Source of the DNA: Pseudomonas fulva
Lineage (GTDB): Bacteria > Pseudomonadota > Gammaproteobacteria > Pseudomonadales > Pseudomonadaceae
Assembly (NCBI RefSeq): GCF_015680705.1
Contig: NZ_JADNYP010000002.1
Coordinates: forward strand, 248,001 to 312,000
Reading direction: 5' to 3'
DNA: 64,000 nt
Shown here: positions 12,956 through 22,870 of the stretch, in pieces
Numbering within the stretch: the stretch's first letter is position 1
Layout: every line of letters starts with the position of its first letter
Position numbers and translations under genes: made by a program
The notes under the pieces: model-generated
Told to the model about the DNA's origin: nothing
What the model saw: the letters and a program-made list of their open reading frames with translations, nothing else
The model's database searches: none

Positions 12956-14605
12956 ATGCCATCAGCCGATTCTGTCTTCGATTACGTAATCGTGGGGGCC
13001 GGCCCCGCCGGTTGCCTACTGGCCAATCGACTTTCCGCGGACCCATCGTGCCGGGTGGCGCTGCTCGAAGCCGGCGGCCGTGATACCTATCCCTGGATCC
13101 ATGTCCCTGTCGGTTATCTCTATTGCATCGGCAACCCGCGTACGGACTGGTGCTTCAAGACCGAGCCGCAGCCTGGCCTGGCAGGCCGCAGCCTGGGATA
13201 TCCGCGAGGCAAGGTACTGGGAGGTTGCTCCTCGATCAACGGCATGATCTACATGCGTGGCCAGGCCGCCGACTATGACGGCTGGGCGGCACAAGGCAAT
13301 CCAGGTTGGGCCTGGAAGGACGTGCTGCCGTTGTTCAAGGCCGGGGAAAATCATTTCGCCGGTGCGTGCGAAGCCCACGGTGCCGAGGGCGAATGGCGCG
13401 TGGAACAGCAGCGCTACAGCTGGCCGATCCTCGATGCATTCCGTGACGCCGCCGAGCAGTCCGGCATTGCCAAGATCGATGATTTCAACACCGGCGACAA
13501 CCAGGGGTGCGGCTATTTCCAAGTCAACCAGCGCAGCGGCATCCGCTGGAATTCCGCCAAGGCGTTCCTGCGTCCGGTGCTGCGCCGTCCTAACCTCACC
13601 GTGCTGACCCAGGTCCAGGTCGATCGCATCCTGCTCGACACCACGCGCGCCAAGGCAGTCAGGGCCCTGCACGAAGGCCGCTGGCATGAGTTCGGGGCTC
13701 GTCGGGAAATCATCCTGTGTGCCGGTGCGGTGGGCTCGCCGGGCATCCTGCAACGCTCCGGCATTGGCCCGCGACGGCTGCTCGAAAGCCTCGGTATCGG
13801 AGTACGCCATGAGCTTCCCGGGGTTGGCGGCAACCTTCAGGATCATTTGCAACTACGGCTGATCTACCGGGTCCGTGATACCCGTACCCTGAACCAGATG
13901 GCCGGGAGTCTGTGGGGCAAGATGGGCATGGGCTTGCGTTATCTGTATGACCGTACCGGCCCGCTGGCCATGGCACCGAGCCAGCTGGGCGCGTTCGTCC
14001 GTTCCGGCCCCGAGCAGACCACGGCCAACCTGCAATACCACGTACAGCCGCTGTCCCTCGACCGGTTCGGCGAACCCTTGCACACCTTTCCGGCCTTTAC
14101 CGCCTCGGTCTGCAACTTGCGCCCGATGAGTCGCGGCCGGGTGGATATCCGCTCCTGCGACATGGCCGAGCCACCCTCGATCGATCCCAACTACCTCAGC
14201 GACCCGCAGGATCTACAGGTAGCCGCCGATGCCATCCGCCTGACTCGGCGAATCGTCCAGGCCCCTGCCCTTGCGCGGTTCGATCCCCAGGAATACCTGC
14301 CAGGCACGCATCTGCAAAGTACCGAGCAGCTTCACGAGGCGGCCAGCCAGATCGGCACGACCATCTTCCATCCCGTGGGCACCTGCCGCATGGGAAGCGG
14401 TACTCTCGATGTGGTCGACAGTCAGTTGCGGGTGCACGGCGTGCCTGGCCTGCGCATAGCCGATGCATCGATCATGCCGCAGATCGTTTCAGGCAATACC
14501 TGTTCACCGACGCTCATGATCGCTGAGAAGGCCGCTCGCCTGATACTCGATCAGGCCAAAAGCAGTACGTGCCTGATCGACGAGCGCGTTGTACCGGCAC
14601 CCTGA
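12956..14605 (+). CDS. GMC-family FAD-dependent oxidoreductase (choline dehydrogenase/alcohol oxidase type)
   Basis: Flavoprotein likely to oxidise an alcohol group. It has 549 residues. The FAD-binding motif V-G-A-G-P-A-G-C-L-L-A lies near residue 13. GMC signature 1 is G-G-C-S-S-I-N-G-M-I-Y-M-R-G and signature 2 is G-A-V-G-S-P-G-I-L-Q-R-S-G-I-G-P. Near the C-terminus F-H-P-V-G-T-C-R-M-G carries the usual catalytic histidine, followed by V-S-G-N-T-C-S-P-T. I chose ATG 12956 (GAGG six bases upstream) over an in-frame TTG at 12950. The substrate is not predictable; a glycine betaine role is not supported because betA-type neighbours are absent. The MFS gene follows. Confidence 0.92.
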   Translation: MPSADSVFDYVIVGAGPAGCLLANRLSADPSCRVALLEAGGRDTYPWIHVPVGYLYCIGNPRTDWCFKTEPQPGLAGRSLGYPRGKVLGGCSSINGMIYMRGQAADYDGWAAQGNPGWAWKDVLPLFKAGENHFAGACEAHGAEGEWRVEQQRYSWPILDAFRDAAEQSGIAKIDDFNTGDNQGCGYFQVNQRSGIRWNSAKAFLRPVLRRPNLTVLTQVQVDRILLDTTRAKAVRALHEGRWHEFGARREIILCAGAVGSPGILQRSGIGPRRLLESLGIGVRHELPGVGGNLQDHLQLRLIYRVRDTRTLNQMAGSLWGKMGMGLRYLYDRTGPLAMAPSQLGAFVRSGPEQTTANLQYHVQPLSLDRFGEPLHTFPAFTASVCNLRPMSRGRVDIRSCDMAEPPSIDPNYLSDPQDLQVAADAIRLTRRIVQAPALARFDPQEYLPGTHLQSTEQLHEAASQIGTTIFHPVGTCRMGSGTLDVVDSQLRVHGVPGLRIADASIMPQIVSGNTCSPTLMIAEKAARLILDQAKSSTCLIDERVVPAP

Positions 14606-14704
14606 ACCAGGGTACGGGCTTTATCGGCAGCCCAGCGGTCAGAGGCTGCCACAGTGGAACAACAACAATTATTCACTGGGGCCTGCGGGCCGAGGACAGC
14701 AACG

Positions 14705-16324
14705 ATGTCGGACTACATCCAGGAACAGGGCGCGGCCGTGGCTCGCGCCGATCACCGTGAGGAGCGCAAGGTCATCTTCGCCTCCTCGCTGGGAACGGTC
14801 TTCGAATGGTATGACTTCTTTCTGTACGGGGCGTTGGCGGCCGTCATCAGCAAGCAGTTCTTCGCCGGCGTGAACGAAACCACGGCATTCATCTTCGCCC
14901 TGATGGCCTTCGCGGCAGGTTTCCTGGTAAGGCCCTTCGGCGCATTGGTATTCGGTCGCCTGGGTGACATGATCGGACGCAAATACACCTTCCTGGTCAC
15001 CATCGTGCTCATGGGGCTGTCCACGTTCGCGGTCGGCCTGTTGCCCACTTATGCCAGCATTGGCATCGCCGCCCCCATCATCCTGGTGGTACTGCGCATG
15101 CTGCAAGGTCTGGCACTGGGCGGCGAGTACGGTGGGGCCGCCACCTACGTGGCCGAACACGCACCGCCTGGCAAGCGAGGCTTCCATACCGGGTTCATCC
15201 AGTCGACCGCGACGCTGGGGCTGCTGCTTTCGCTGGTCGTGGTGCTGGGCAGCCGCTATGTCAGCGGCGACGAGTTCGAGACCTGGGGCTGGCGCCTGCC
15301 CTTCCTGCTGTCGATCATCCTGCTCGCCATCTCGACCTGGATTCGCATGAGCATGGAAGAGTCGCCTGCCTTCGTGCGCATGAAGGCCGAAGGCAAGGTG
15401 AGCAAGTCGCCGATCCGCGAGTCGTTCACTTCCTGGCCCAACCTCAAGGTGGTGCTGACCGCTCTGTTCAGCATCAATGCCGGACAGGCGGTGACCTTCT
15501 ACACCGCGCAGTTCTATGTGCTGTTCTTCATGACGCAAATGCTGAAGATGGATCCGGCCCAGGCCAACACGCTGCTCATCATCAGCGTCATCATCGGCGC
15601 GCCGTTCTTCGTCTTCTTCGGCTGGCTGTCGGATCGCGTCGGTCGCAAGCCGATCCTCATGCTTGGCTTGCTGTTGGCCACCGTACTGTACTTTCCTCTG
15701 TTCAAGGCGCTCAGTCATTACGCCAATCCCCAGATCGACGCTGCCAGCCGGCAGGCCCCTATCGTCGTCAGCGCCGATCCGCAAGGATGCACCTTCCAGT
15801 TCGATCCAGTCGGCAAGGCCCGTTTCGACAGCCCTTGCGACAAGGTCAAGACGTTCCTGGTCAAGCAGGGCCTGCCCTACAGCTCCAAGGATGTGACGGG
15901 TAGCGCGGTCACGGTGAGCATTGGCGAAACGACCATCGACGGCTACGACGAGGCCGCCATGCGCCAAGCGATCAGCGCGGCCGGTTATCCGGCCAAGGCC
16001 GATCCGGCGCAGGTCAACCAGGTCATGGTCGTGGTCTTGATCGTCGCGATGATCCTGATCGCCACCATGACCTACGGGCCCCTGGCCGCCGTGATGGTGG
16101 AGCTTTTCCCGACGCGCATACGCTACACCTCGATGTCCCTGCCCTATCACATTGGCAACGGCTGGTTTGGCGGATTCCTCCCAACCGTGTCCTTTGCCTT
16201 GGTGGTGTACACCGGGGATATCTTCTATGGATTGTGGTATCCCGTTTTGATCACGGGCGTCAGCCTGTTGGTTGGGATTTTCTGTCTCAAGGAAACGCGC
16301 AAGGTGGATATCGACAAGGTCTGA
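14705..16324 (+). CDS. MFS transporter, metabolite:proton symporter (MHS) type
   Basis: Inner-membrane proton-coupled permease of 539 residues, related to ShiA/KgtP/ProP-like carriers. Family motifs are F-E-W-Y-D-F-F-L-Y-G near residue 33, R-L-G-D-M-I-G-R-K between helices 2 and 3, and W-L-S-D-R-V-G-R-K in the second half. An unusual stretch of about 100 hydrophilic residues (about 338-436) with two cysteines interrupts the C-terminal half between membrane helices. ATG 14705 was chosen; an in-frame GTG at 14654 adds an unlikely leader. It lies 99 bases after the GMC gene, suggesting uptake of the substrate of that enzyme. Confidence 0.92.
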   Translation: MSDYIQEQGAAVARADHREERKVIFASSLGTVFEWYDFFLYGALAAVISKQFFAGVNETTAFIFALMAFAAGFLVRPFGALVFGRLGDMIGRKYTFLVTIVLMGLSTFAVGLLPTYASIGIAAPIILVVLRMLQGLALGGEYGGAATYVAEHAPPGKRGFHTGFIQSTATLGLLLSLVVVLGSRYVSGDEFETWGWRLPFLLSIILLAISTWIRMSMEESPAFVRMKAEGKVSKSPIRESFTSWPNLKVVLTALFSINAGQAVTFYTAQFYVLFFMTQMLKMDPAQANTLLIISVIIGAPFFVFFGWLSDRVGRKPILMLGLLLATVLYFPLFKALSHYANPQIDAASRQAPIVVSADPQGCTFQFDPVGKARFDSPCDKVKTFLVKQGLPYSSKDVTGSAVTVSIGETTIDGYDEAAMRQAISAAGYPAKADPAQVNQVMVVVLIVAMILIATMTYGPLAAVMVELFPTRIRYTSMSLPYHIGNGWFGGFLPTVSFALVVYTGDIFYGLWYPVLITGVSLLVGIFCLKETRKVDIDKV

Positions 16325-16333
16325 ACCGCAACC

Positions 16334-16366
16334 ATGAAAAACCGGCTTAAACGCCGGTTTTTTTAT
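16334..16366. terminator. Intrinsic terminator after the MFS gene
   Basis: A 9-bp perfect stem (16338-16346 with 16353-16361), with a six-base loop, is preceded by an A run and followed by a T run. It can therefore work in both directions between the MFS gene and the convergent acyltransferase. Confidence 0.88.
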
Positions 16367-16478
16367 ACCTCGGAAAAACTTATGCACGAATTTCAGAAAT
16401 TCGTCATACACACAAATATCTTTTAAATTCAAAGAGTTACTGTGCTTTTAGGCAATTAATCCAAAAAAAGTACACAAG

Positions 16479-16487
16479 TTATCCACA
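16479..16487 (+). other. Exact DnaA box in AT-rich gap
   Basis: TTATCCACA lies four bases from the acyltransferase stop codon, in an AT-rich 120-base gap that also has a near box at 16380-16388 and a 7-bp inverted repeat (16387-16393 with 16397-16403). It is about 11 kb from oriC. Confidence 0.6.
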
Positions 16488-16490
16488 ATT

Positions 16491-17261
16491 CTAGGCGATT
16501 GGTTCGGATGGGTTCTCCGCAACCGGGGCAAGCGACCCCAAGGCGCGCTGGGTGGCCTCGTTCCAGGCAGCGACACGGTCATTGAGTTCTGCGATGGCGC
16601 GTGGGCCGCTGCCGTTGGCGAACATCGGTTCGCCAATCACCACCTCGATGGTCCCCGGCCGCTTGCCCCAGCCGTCACGTGGCCAGAACTTGCCGGCATT
16701 GTGGGCGATGGGCAGTACCGGCAAGCCAGCATTGACCGCCAGGGCAGTCCCGCCACGCGAGAATTTGCCAACCTGCCCATACGGCACACGCGTACCTTCA
16801 GGGAAGATCAGCACCCAGACACCCTCCTTGAGCAGGGCGTCGCCCTTGTTGGCTACCTGGCGCAAGGCTTCCTTGGGGTTGTCACGATTGATGGCGATGG
16901 GCCGCAGCATGGCCATGGCCCAGCCGAAGAACGGCACGTACAGCAGTTCACGCTTGAGCACCTGGCTCAAGGGTTCGAAATAGGCGGAGAGAAAAAACGT
17001 CTCCCAAGTACTCTGGTGGTTGGCCAGGATCACGCAGGGTTGCTGCGGCACGTTCTGCGCGCCAGTGATCTTGTAGCGGATCCCCAGTACGACACGCGCC
17101 AGCAGCACGGCGAAACGGCACCAGTACACGTTGATGAAGCGGTAGCGCTGACGGAAGGACAGCAGCGGTGCAACGATGAAACTCAGCGAGCACCACAGCA
17201 GCGAACTGGTCCCCAGCAGCAGGTAAAAAAGAAGGATTCTGATCGCCTGCAGGATCGACAT
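16491..17261 (-). CDS. 1-acyl-sn-glycerol-3-phosphate acyltransferase (PlsC family)
   Basis: Membrane acyltransferase that would add the second acyl chain to lysophosphatidate in phospholipid synthesis. The protein has 256 residues. An N-terminal hydrophobic segment (about 5-35) anchors it. The catalytic motif N-H-Q-S-T-W-E-T lies near residue 78, and F-P-E-G-T-R (substrate phosphate binding) and P-V-L-P-I-A-H-N follow. Start ATG 17261 gives M-S-I-L-Q-A-I-R; another ATG at 17276 is in frame. Neither has a strong ribosome-binding site. It lies downstream of gmhB in the same direction. Confidence 0.9.
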   Translation of the reverse strand: MSILQAIRILLFYLLLGTSSLLWCSLSFIVAPLLSFRQRYRFINVYWCRFAVLLARVVLGIRYKITGAQNVPQQPCVILANHQSTWETFFLSAYFEPLSQVLKRELLYVPFFGWAMAMLRPIAINRDNPKEALRQVANKGDALLKEGVWVLIFPEGTRVPYGQVGKFSRGGTALAVNAGLPVLPIAHNAGKFWPRDGWGKRPGTIEVVIGEPMFANGSGPRAIAELNDRVAAWNEATQRALGSLAPVAENPSEPIA

Positions 17262-17320
17262 AGTGACATGTACCATTTGCGGGGGTTGCCCGTCTTGAGA
17301 AGAGTGCGCCGAATGGCGCA

Positions 17321-17851
17321 CTACCGAACCAGTGTTCCGGCAATCGCTGCCAGGTCGTCGAAAACCAGTGTGCCCTGCGGCACGCCCTTGTCCAGGGTCC
17401 GCGCGCCCTTGCCGGTCCTGACCAGGACTGGCTGGGCACCCACGGCCAGGGCGGCATCCAGGTCGCCCGTGCTGTCGCCGACGAACCATACCCCGGCCAG
17501 ATCGACCTGGTAATGCTCGGCGATGGCTTGCAGCATGCCTGGCTTGGGCTTGCGACAGTCGCAGCTGTCGTCCGGACCATGCGGGCAGTGCACGATCAGC
17601 CCCAGTTCCCCACCCTGCTCGGCGACCAGCCCGCGCAGACGCGCATGCATGGCCTCGAGCGTGGACAAAGGATAGTAGCCGCGAGCGATGCCGGACTGGT
17701 TGGTGGCCACCGCCACCGTCCAGCCAGCCTTGCTCAACCGTGCGATCGCCTCGATCGAACCGGGGATGGGAATCCATTCCTCCAGCGACTTGATGTAGGC
17801 ATCGGAGTCATGGTTGATCACTCCGTCTCGATCAAGGATCAGCAGCTTCAA
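17321..17851 (-). CDS. gmhB: D-glycero-beta-D-manno-heptose-1,7-bisphosphate 7-phosphatase
   Basis: HAD-superfamily phosphatase of the ADP-heptose pathway for LPS inner core. The 176-residue product has the nucleophile motif D-R-D-G-V-I-N at residues 7-13, the T-N-Q-S-G-I-A-R-G-Y motif, a cysteine/histidine zinc-loop (C-P-H-G ... C-D-C-R-K-P) and V-G-D-S-T-G-D-L-D. I chose the TTG at 17851 so that the protein begins L-K-L-L-I-L-D-R-D; this start is seven bases after the glyS stop. An in-frame ATG far upstream lies inside glyS and is unlikely. Confidence 0.93.
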   Translation of the reverse strand: MKLLILDRDGVINHDSDAYIKSLEEWIPIPGSIEAIARLSKAGWTVAVATNQSGIARGYYPLSTLEAMHARLRGLVAEQGGELGLIVHCPHGPDDSCDCRKPKPGMLQAIAEHYQVDLAGVWFVGDSTGDLDAALAVGAQPVLVRTGKGARTLDKGVPQGTLVFDDLAAIAGTLVR

Positions 17852-17858
17852 GGCCCGG

Positions 17859-19909
17859 CTACCCCAGCAGCGAGATGTCGGCCACGCCCAGGAACAGGCC
17901 GCGCAGACGGCTGAGCAGGGCGTAACGGTTGGCGCGCACGCTGGCATCCTCGGCATTGACCATCACCGCCTCGAAGAAGGCGTCGACAGGTTCGCGCAAG
18001 GCGGCCAGGCGGGCCAGCGATTCCTTGTACTGGCGAGCCGCGGCCATGGGCTGCACGGCATGGTCGGCCTGCTGGATGGCCGAGTACAGGGAGAACTCGT
18101 TGGCGTTGTCGAAGTACTTTGGTTCGACCTGGGCGGCGATCGCGCCTTCGGCCTTGCTCAACAGGTTCGATACACGCTTGTTCACCGCCGCCAGGGCATC
18201 GGCCTCGGGCAGCTGGCGGAAAGCCTGCACAGCCTGTACGCGCTGGTCGAAGTCCAGGGCCGAGCCCGGCTTGAGTGCGCGCACCGACAGGTAGGTCGCC
18301 ACATCGACGCCTTCGTCCTCATAGCGCGCACGCAGACGGTCGAAGATGAACTCCAGCACCTGGTCGGCCAGGCCCGCTTCCTTGACCTTGCCGCCGTACT
18401 GGACGACGGCGAAGCTCACGGCATCGGTCAGGTCCAGGTCCAGCTGCTTGTCGATCAGGATGCGCAGGATGCCGAGCGCGGCACGACGCAGGGCGTACGG
18501 GTCCTTGCTGCCGGTAGGCAGCATGCCGATGCCGAAGATACCAACCAGGGTATCGAGCTTGTCGGCGATGGCGACCGCCGCGCCGGTCAAGGTCCTGGGC
18601 AGTTCGGCACCCGCACCGCGAGGCATGTACTGCTCGTTCAGCGCTTGCGCGACGTCTTCCGGCTCGCCGTCATGGGTGGCGTAGTAGTAACCGGCGATGC
18701 CCTGCATTTCCGGGAACTCGCCCACCATTTCGGTGGCCAGGTCGCACTTGGACAACAGGCCGGCACGACCGGCGCGCTGGGCATCGCCGCCCAGGTGCGG
18801 GGCGATGAATGCGGCCAGGCGCGAAACCCGCTCGGCCTTGTCGAACACGCTGCCCAGCTGGGCCTGGAACACCACGTTCTTCAAGCGCTCGTTGAAGCTT
18901 TCCAGCGGCTGTTTCTTGTCCTGGTTGAAGAAGAACTCGGCATCGGTCAGGCGTGGACGCACGACTTTCTCGTTGCCCAGCACGATCTGCCGCGGATCGC
19001 GGCTCTCGACGTTGGCCACGGTGATGAAGCGCGGCAGCAGCTTGCCTTCGCTGTCGAGCAGGCAGAAGTACTTCTGGTTGTCCTGCATGGTGGTGATCAG
19101 GGCTTCCTGCGGCACGTCGAGGAAGCGTTCCTCGAACGAGCACACCAGTGGCACCGGCCATTCGACCAGGGCGGTGACCTCGTCGAGCAGGCCCGGCGGC
19201 ACGATCGCGCTACCTTCCTGCTGCATCGCCAGCTCCGCGGTACGCTTGGCGATCAGTTCGCGGCGCTCGGCGAAGTCGGCCAGCACATAGGCCTTGCGCA
19301 GGGCTTCCTGGTAGTCGGCGGGCATGCCGATGGTGACGTTTTCCGGGTGGTGGAAGCGGTGCCCGCGCGACTCGCGGCCGGCCTTCTGGCCCAGCAGGGT
19401 GCAATCGACCACCTGGTCACCGAGCAGCATCACCAGCCACTGGGTCGGACGGACGAATTCCTCGCGGCTGGCGCCCCAGCGCATGCGCTTGGGAATCGGC
19501 AGGTCGTTGAGCGAATCCTCGACGATGGTCGGCAGCAGACTGGCGCTCGGCTTGCCCGGAATGTGCTGGGAAAAGCGCAGCTTCGGGCCGCTCTGGTCGA
19601 TGTCCGCCAGTTCGACACCGCACTTCTTGGCGAAGCCCAGGGCGGCCTGGGTCGGGTTGCCGTCGGCATCGAAGGCTGCCTGGCGAGGCGGGCCATCGAT
19701 GTTGATGCTGCGGTCCGGCTGCTGCACGTCGAGCTGGCTGATCAGCACGGCCAGGCGGCGCGGCGCGGCGAAGACGCGCTTGCCGGTGTAGTTCAGGCCG
19801 GCGGCCTGCAGGCCCTTCTCGATGCCTGCCAGGAATGCGTCGCCGAGGCTGGCGAGCGCCTTGGGTGGCAGCTCTTCGGTGCCCAGTTCGACCAGGAAAT
19901 CTTGTGCAC

Positions 19910-19913
<4 letters not shown>
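17859..19913 (-). CDS. glyS: Glycyl-tRNA synthetase beta subunit
   Basis: Beta subunit of the heterotetrameric glycyl-tRNA synthetase; binds tRNA and contributes the HD-like and anticodon-binding regions. The 684-residue length is normal. The start [20 protein letters not shown] and the segment R-M-R-W-G-A are typical. Its ATG overlaps the glyQ stop by four bases (ATGA), showing translational coupling within glyQ-glyS-gmhB. Confidence 0.98.
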
Positions 19914-20857
<944 letters not shown>

Positions 20858-20939
20858 GAAATTCACCTGTATCGAGGGATGCGGATGTAAAGAGCGGGAG
20901 TATAACCCGATTCGTCCGTCCCTCTACCTTTGGAGCCTT

Positions 20940-21521
20940 ATGCCACGCTGCTTTTGGTGTACCGAGGATCCGCTGTACCAGGCCTATCACGACGAGGAAT
21001 GGGGGCGGCCGCAGCACGACCCGCGAGCCTTGTTCGAAATGCTCCTGCTCGAAGGCTTCCAGGCCGGGTTGTCGTGGCTGACCGTGCTGCGCAAGCGCGA
21101 GCGCTACCGGGCAGTGCTGGACGGCTTCGACCCGCGGCGACTGGCATGCATGAGCGACCAACGCATCGAAGAACTGATGGGCGATCCGGGGATCATCCGC
21201 AACCGCCTCAAGCTGCAGGCCGTGCGCCGCAATGCCCAGGCCTGGCTCGAGCTGGAGCGGCCGGCGCACTGGCTATGGTCGTTCGTCGGTGGCCGACCCA
21301 AGGTCAATCATTTTCGTACTCGCGACGAGGTGCCGGCCGTGACGCCCGAGGCCATCGCCATGAGCAAGGCCCTGCGCAAGGCTGGCTTCACCTTCGTCGG
21401 CCCGACCATCTGCTACGCCTTCATGCAGGCCACCGGCATGGTCATGGACCACACCACCGATTGCGACTGCCATGCCGCACTGGCGCACGCTGCGGTTACA
21501 ATGCCCGCCTTGCTCAACTGA
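20940..21521 (+). CDS. tag: DNA-3-methyladenine glycosylase I
   Basis: Base-excision repair enzyme that removes 3-methyladenine. The 193-residue protein begins M-P-R-C-F-W-C, with the zinc-binding cysteine pair, and has Y-H-D-E-E-W-G, E-G-F-Q-A-G-L-S-W and the C-terminal H-T-T-D-C-D-C-H zinc segment. A TGGAG lies four bases before ATG 20940. It precedes the lipid A acyltransferase by 11 bases, so the two are probably co-transcribed. Confidence 0.96.
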   Translation: MPRCFWCTEDPLYQAYHDEEWGRPQHDPRALFEMLLLEGFQAGLSWLTVLRKRERYRAVLDGFDPRRLACMSDQRIEELMGDPGIIRNRLKLQAVRRNAQAWLELERPAHWLWSFVGGRPKVNHFRTRDEVPAVTPEAIAMSKALRKAGFTFVGPTICYAFMQATGMVMDHTTDCDCHAALAHAAVTMPALLN

Positions 21522-21532
21522 GGAATCGGCCT

Positions 21533-22420
21533 GTGGAAAAGTTCAAGGGTGCCTTGATGGTCGGGGTGCTTCGATTGTTCGCCAAGCTGCCCTGGGGCGC
21601 GGTGCAGCGTGTCGGCGCCGGGATCGGCTGGTTGATGTGGAAGATTCCCAACGGTTCGCGCAACGTGGTGCGCATCAACCTGGCCAAGTGCTTTCCAGAG
21701 ATGGACGCCCAGGCTCGCGAGCGGCTGGTCGGTCGAGCCCTGATGGACATCGGCAAGTCCTTCACCGAAAGCGCCTGTGCCTGGATCTGGCCGGCGCAGC
21801 GCTCGTTGGCGCTGGTGCGCGAAGTGCAGGGCCTGGAGGTGCTGCAGGCTGCGCTGGCTTCCGGCAAGGGCGTGGTGGGCATCACCAGTCACCTGGGCAA
21901 CTGGGAGGTGCTGAACCATTTCTATTGCAACCAGTGCAAGCCGATCATCTTCTACCGTCCCCCGAAGCTCAAGGCCGTCGACGACCTGCTGCGCGAACAG
22001 CGGGTGCAGATGGGCAACCGGGTCGCGCCTTCGACCAAGGAAGGCATCCTCAGCATCATCAAGGAGGTTCGTCGTGGTGGCCAGGTGGGCATTCCCGCCG
22101 ATCCGGAGCCAGCCGAGTCGGCCGGGGTCTTCGTGCCCTTCCTCGGCACCCAGGCGCTGACCAGCAAGTTCGTGCCCAACATGCTCGCTGGCGGCAAGGC
22201 GGTCGGCGTGTTCCTGCATGCCCTGCGACTGCCGGATGGTTCGGGCTTCAAGGTGATCCTCGAGGCCGCCCCCGAGGCGATGTACAGCGAGGATACCGCA
22301 ACGGCCGTGGCCGCCATGAGCAAGGTGGTCGAACGCTATGTCCGGGATTATCCGAGCCAGTACATGTGGAGCATGAAGCGCTTCAAGAAACGGCCGGCCG
22401 GGGAAGCTCGCTGGTATTGA
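21533..22420 (+). CDS. lpxL: Lipid A biosynthesis lauroyl acyltransferase (LpxL/HtrB family)
   Basis: Inner-membrane acyltransferase that adds a secondary acyl chain to the lipid A precursor. It has 295 residues. The catalytic H-X4-E motif reads S-H-L-G-N-W-E near residue 123. Later family segments are I-F-Y-R-P-P-K and G-I-P-A-D-P-E-P-A-E. The GTG at 21533 is preceded by GAGGA and gives V-E-K-F-K-G-A-L, as in other Pseudomonas. The C-terminus W-S-M-K-R-F-K-K-R-P matches the family. Which of the Pseudomonas LpxL paralogs it represents cannot be settled here. Confidence 0.93.
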   Translation: MEKFKGALMVGVLRLFAKLPWGAVQRVGAGIGWLMWKIPNGSRNVVRINLAKCFPEMDAQARERLVGRALMDIGKSFTESACAWIWPAQRSLALVREVQGLEVLQAALASGKGVVGITSHLGNWEVLNHFYCNQCKPIIFYRPPKLKAVDDLLREQRVQMGNRVAPSTKEGILSIIKEVRRGGQVGIPADPEPAESAGVFVPFLGTQALTSKFVPNMLAGGKAVGVFLHALRLPDGSGFKVILEAAPEAMYSEDTATAVAAMSKVVERYVRDYPSQYMWSMKRFKKRPAGEARWY

Positions 22421-22496
22421 AAACAGCCTTGGCGTGACGCCGATTGCCCCCGCTCGTCCAACGCGCAGCAGGCAACGGCACGGGCAAGTCCGTCTT

Positions 22497-22814
22497 TCAG
22501 CCCTGCCTTGCCTTCTCCAGCTTCGCGAGGAACACCGTCATCTCCTTCTCGGCCTGCTTGTCGCCGTGCGCCTGGGCCGCCAGCACCCCGTGCTGCCAGG
22601 CCTGGCGGGCCGCCACGAGGTCTCCTCGAGCTTGTTGCGCCTTGCCCAGCAGCTTCCACGCTGCCGAATACTTCGGGTCGAACTCGACGCACCGCTGCAG
22701 GTGCGTCGCGGCCTGGGCCGCCTCGCCCTGGTCCAGCCAGGCCTTGCCCAGTCCAAAACGCAACAAGGCGTTATCCACACCCTTGGCCAGCATCTTTTCC
22801 AGCGACTCGCGCAT
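22497..22814 (-). CDS. Small TPR-repeat protein
   Basis: 105-residue soluble protein. It has about two tetratricopeptide repeats: A-L-L-R-F-G-L-G-K-A-W-L-D-Q-G (about 15-48) and A-A-W-K-L-L-G-K-A-Q-Q-A-R-G-D (about 50-83), followed by a charged helix. TPRs usually mediate protein contacts; no enzymatic motif is present. It is convergent with lpxL and upstream of trkA in orientation terms (the same minus strand, 56 bases from the trkA stop). A homologous gene sits at this place in other pseudomonads. Confidence 0.85.
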   Translation of the reverse strand: MRESLEKMLAKGVDNALLRFGLGKAWLDQGEAAQAATHLQRCVEFDPKYSAAWKLLGKAQQARGDLVAARQAWQHGVLAAQAHGDKQAEKEMTVFLAKLEKARQG

Positions 22815-22870
22815 GCGTGTGCTCCCGGATTGGTCTGAAAAGTCGCCGAGCCGGCGCCTTCGTACACAGC

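Noticed and set aside
14669..16432. 587-codon minus-strand frame across the MFS gene
   Set aside because: Antisense shadow; histidine/aspartate/glutamine-rich product typical of reversed membrane-protein codons.
16491..17777. Apparent 428-residue gmhB-acyltransferase fusion
   Set aside because: The N-terminal part is gmhB in the wrong frame; PlsC homology starts at the ATG at 17261.
20930..22420. Apparent 496-residue fusion reading through tag into lpxL
   Set aside because: Tag is intact in its own frame, and the LpxL start with GAGGA at 21533 fits the family; the upstream part is an alternative-frame artefact.
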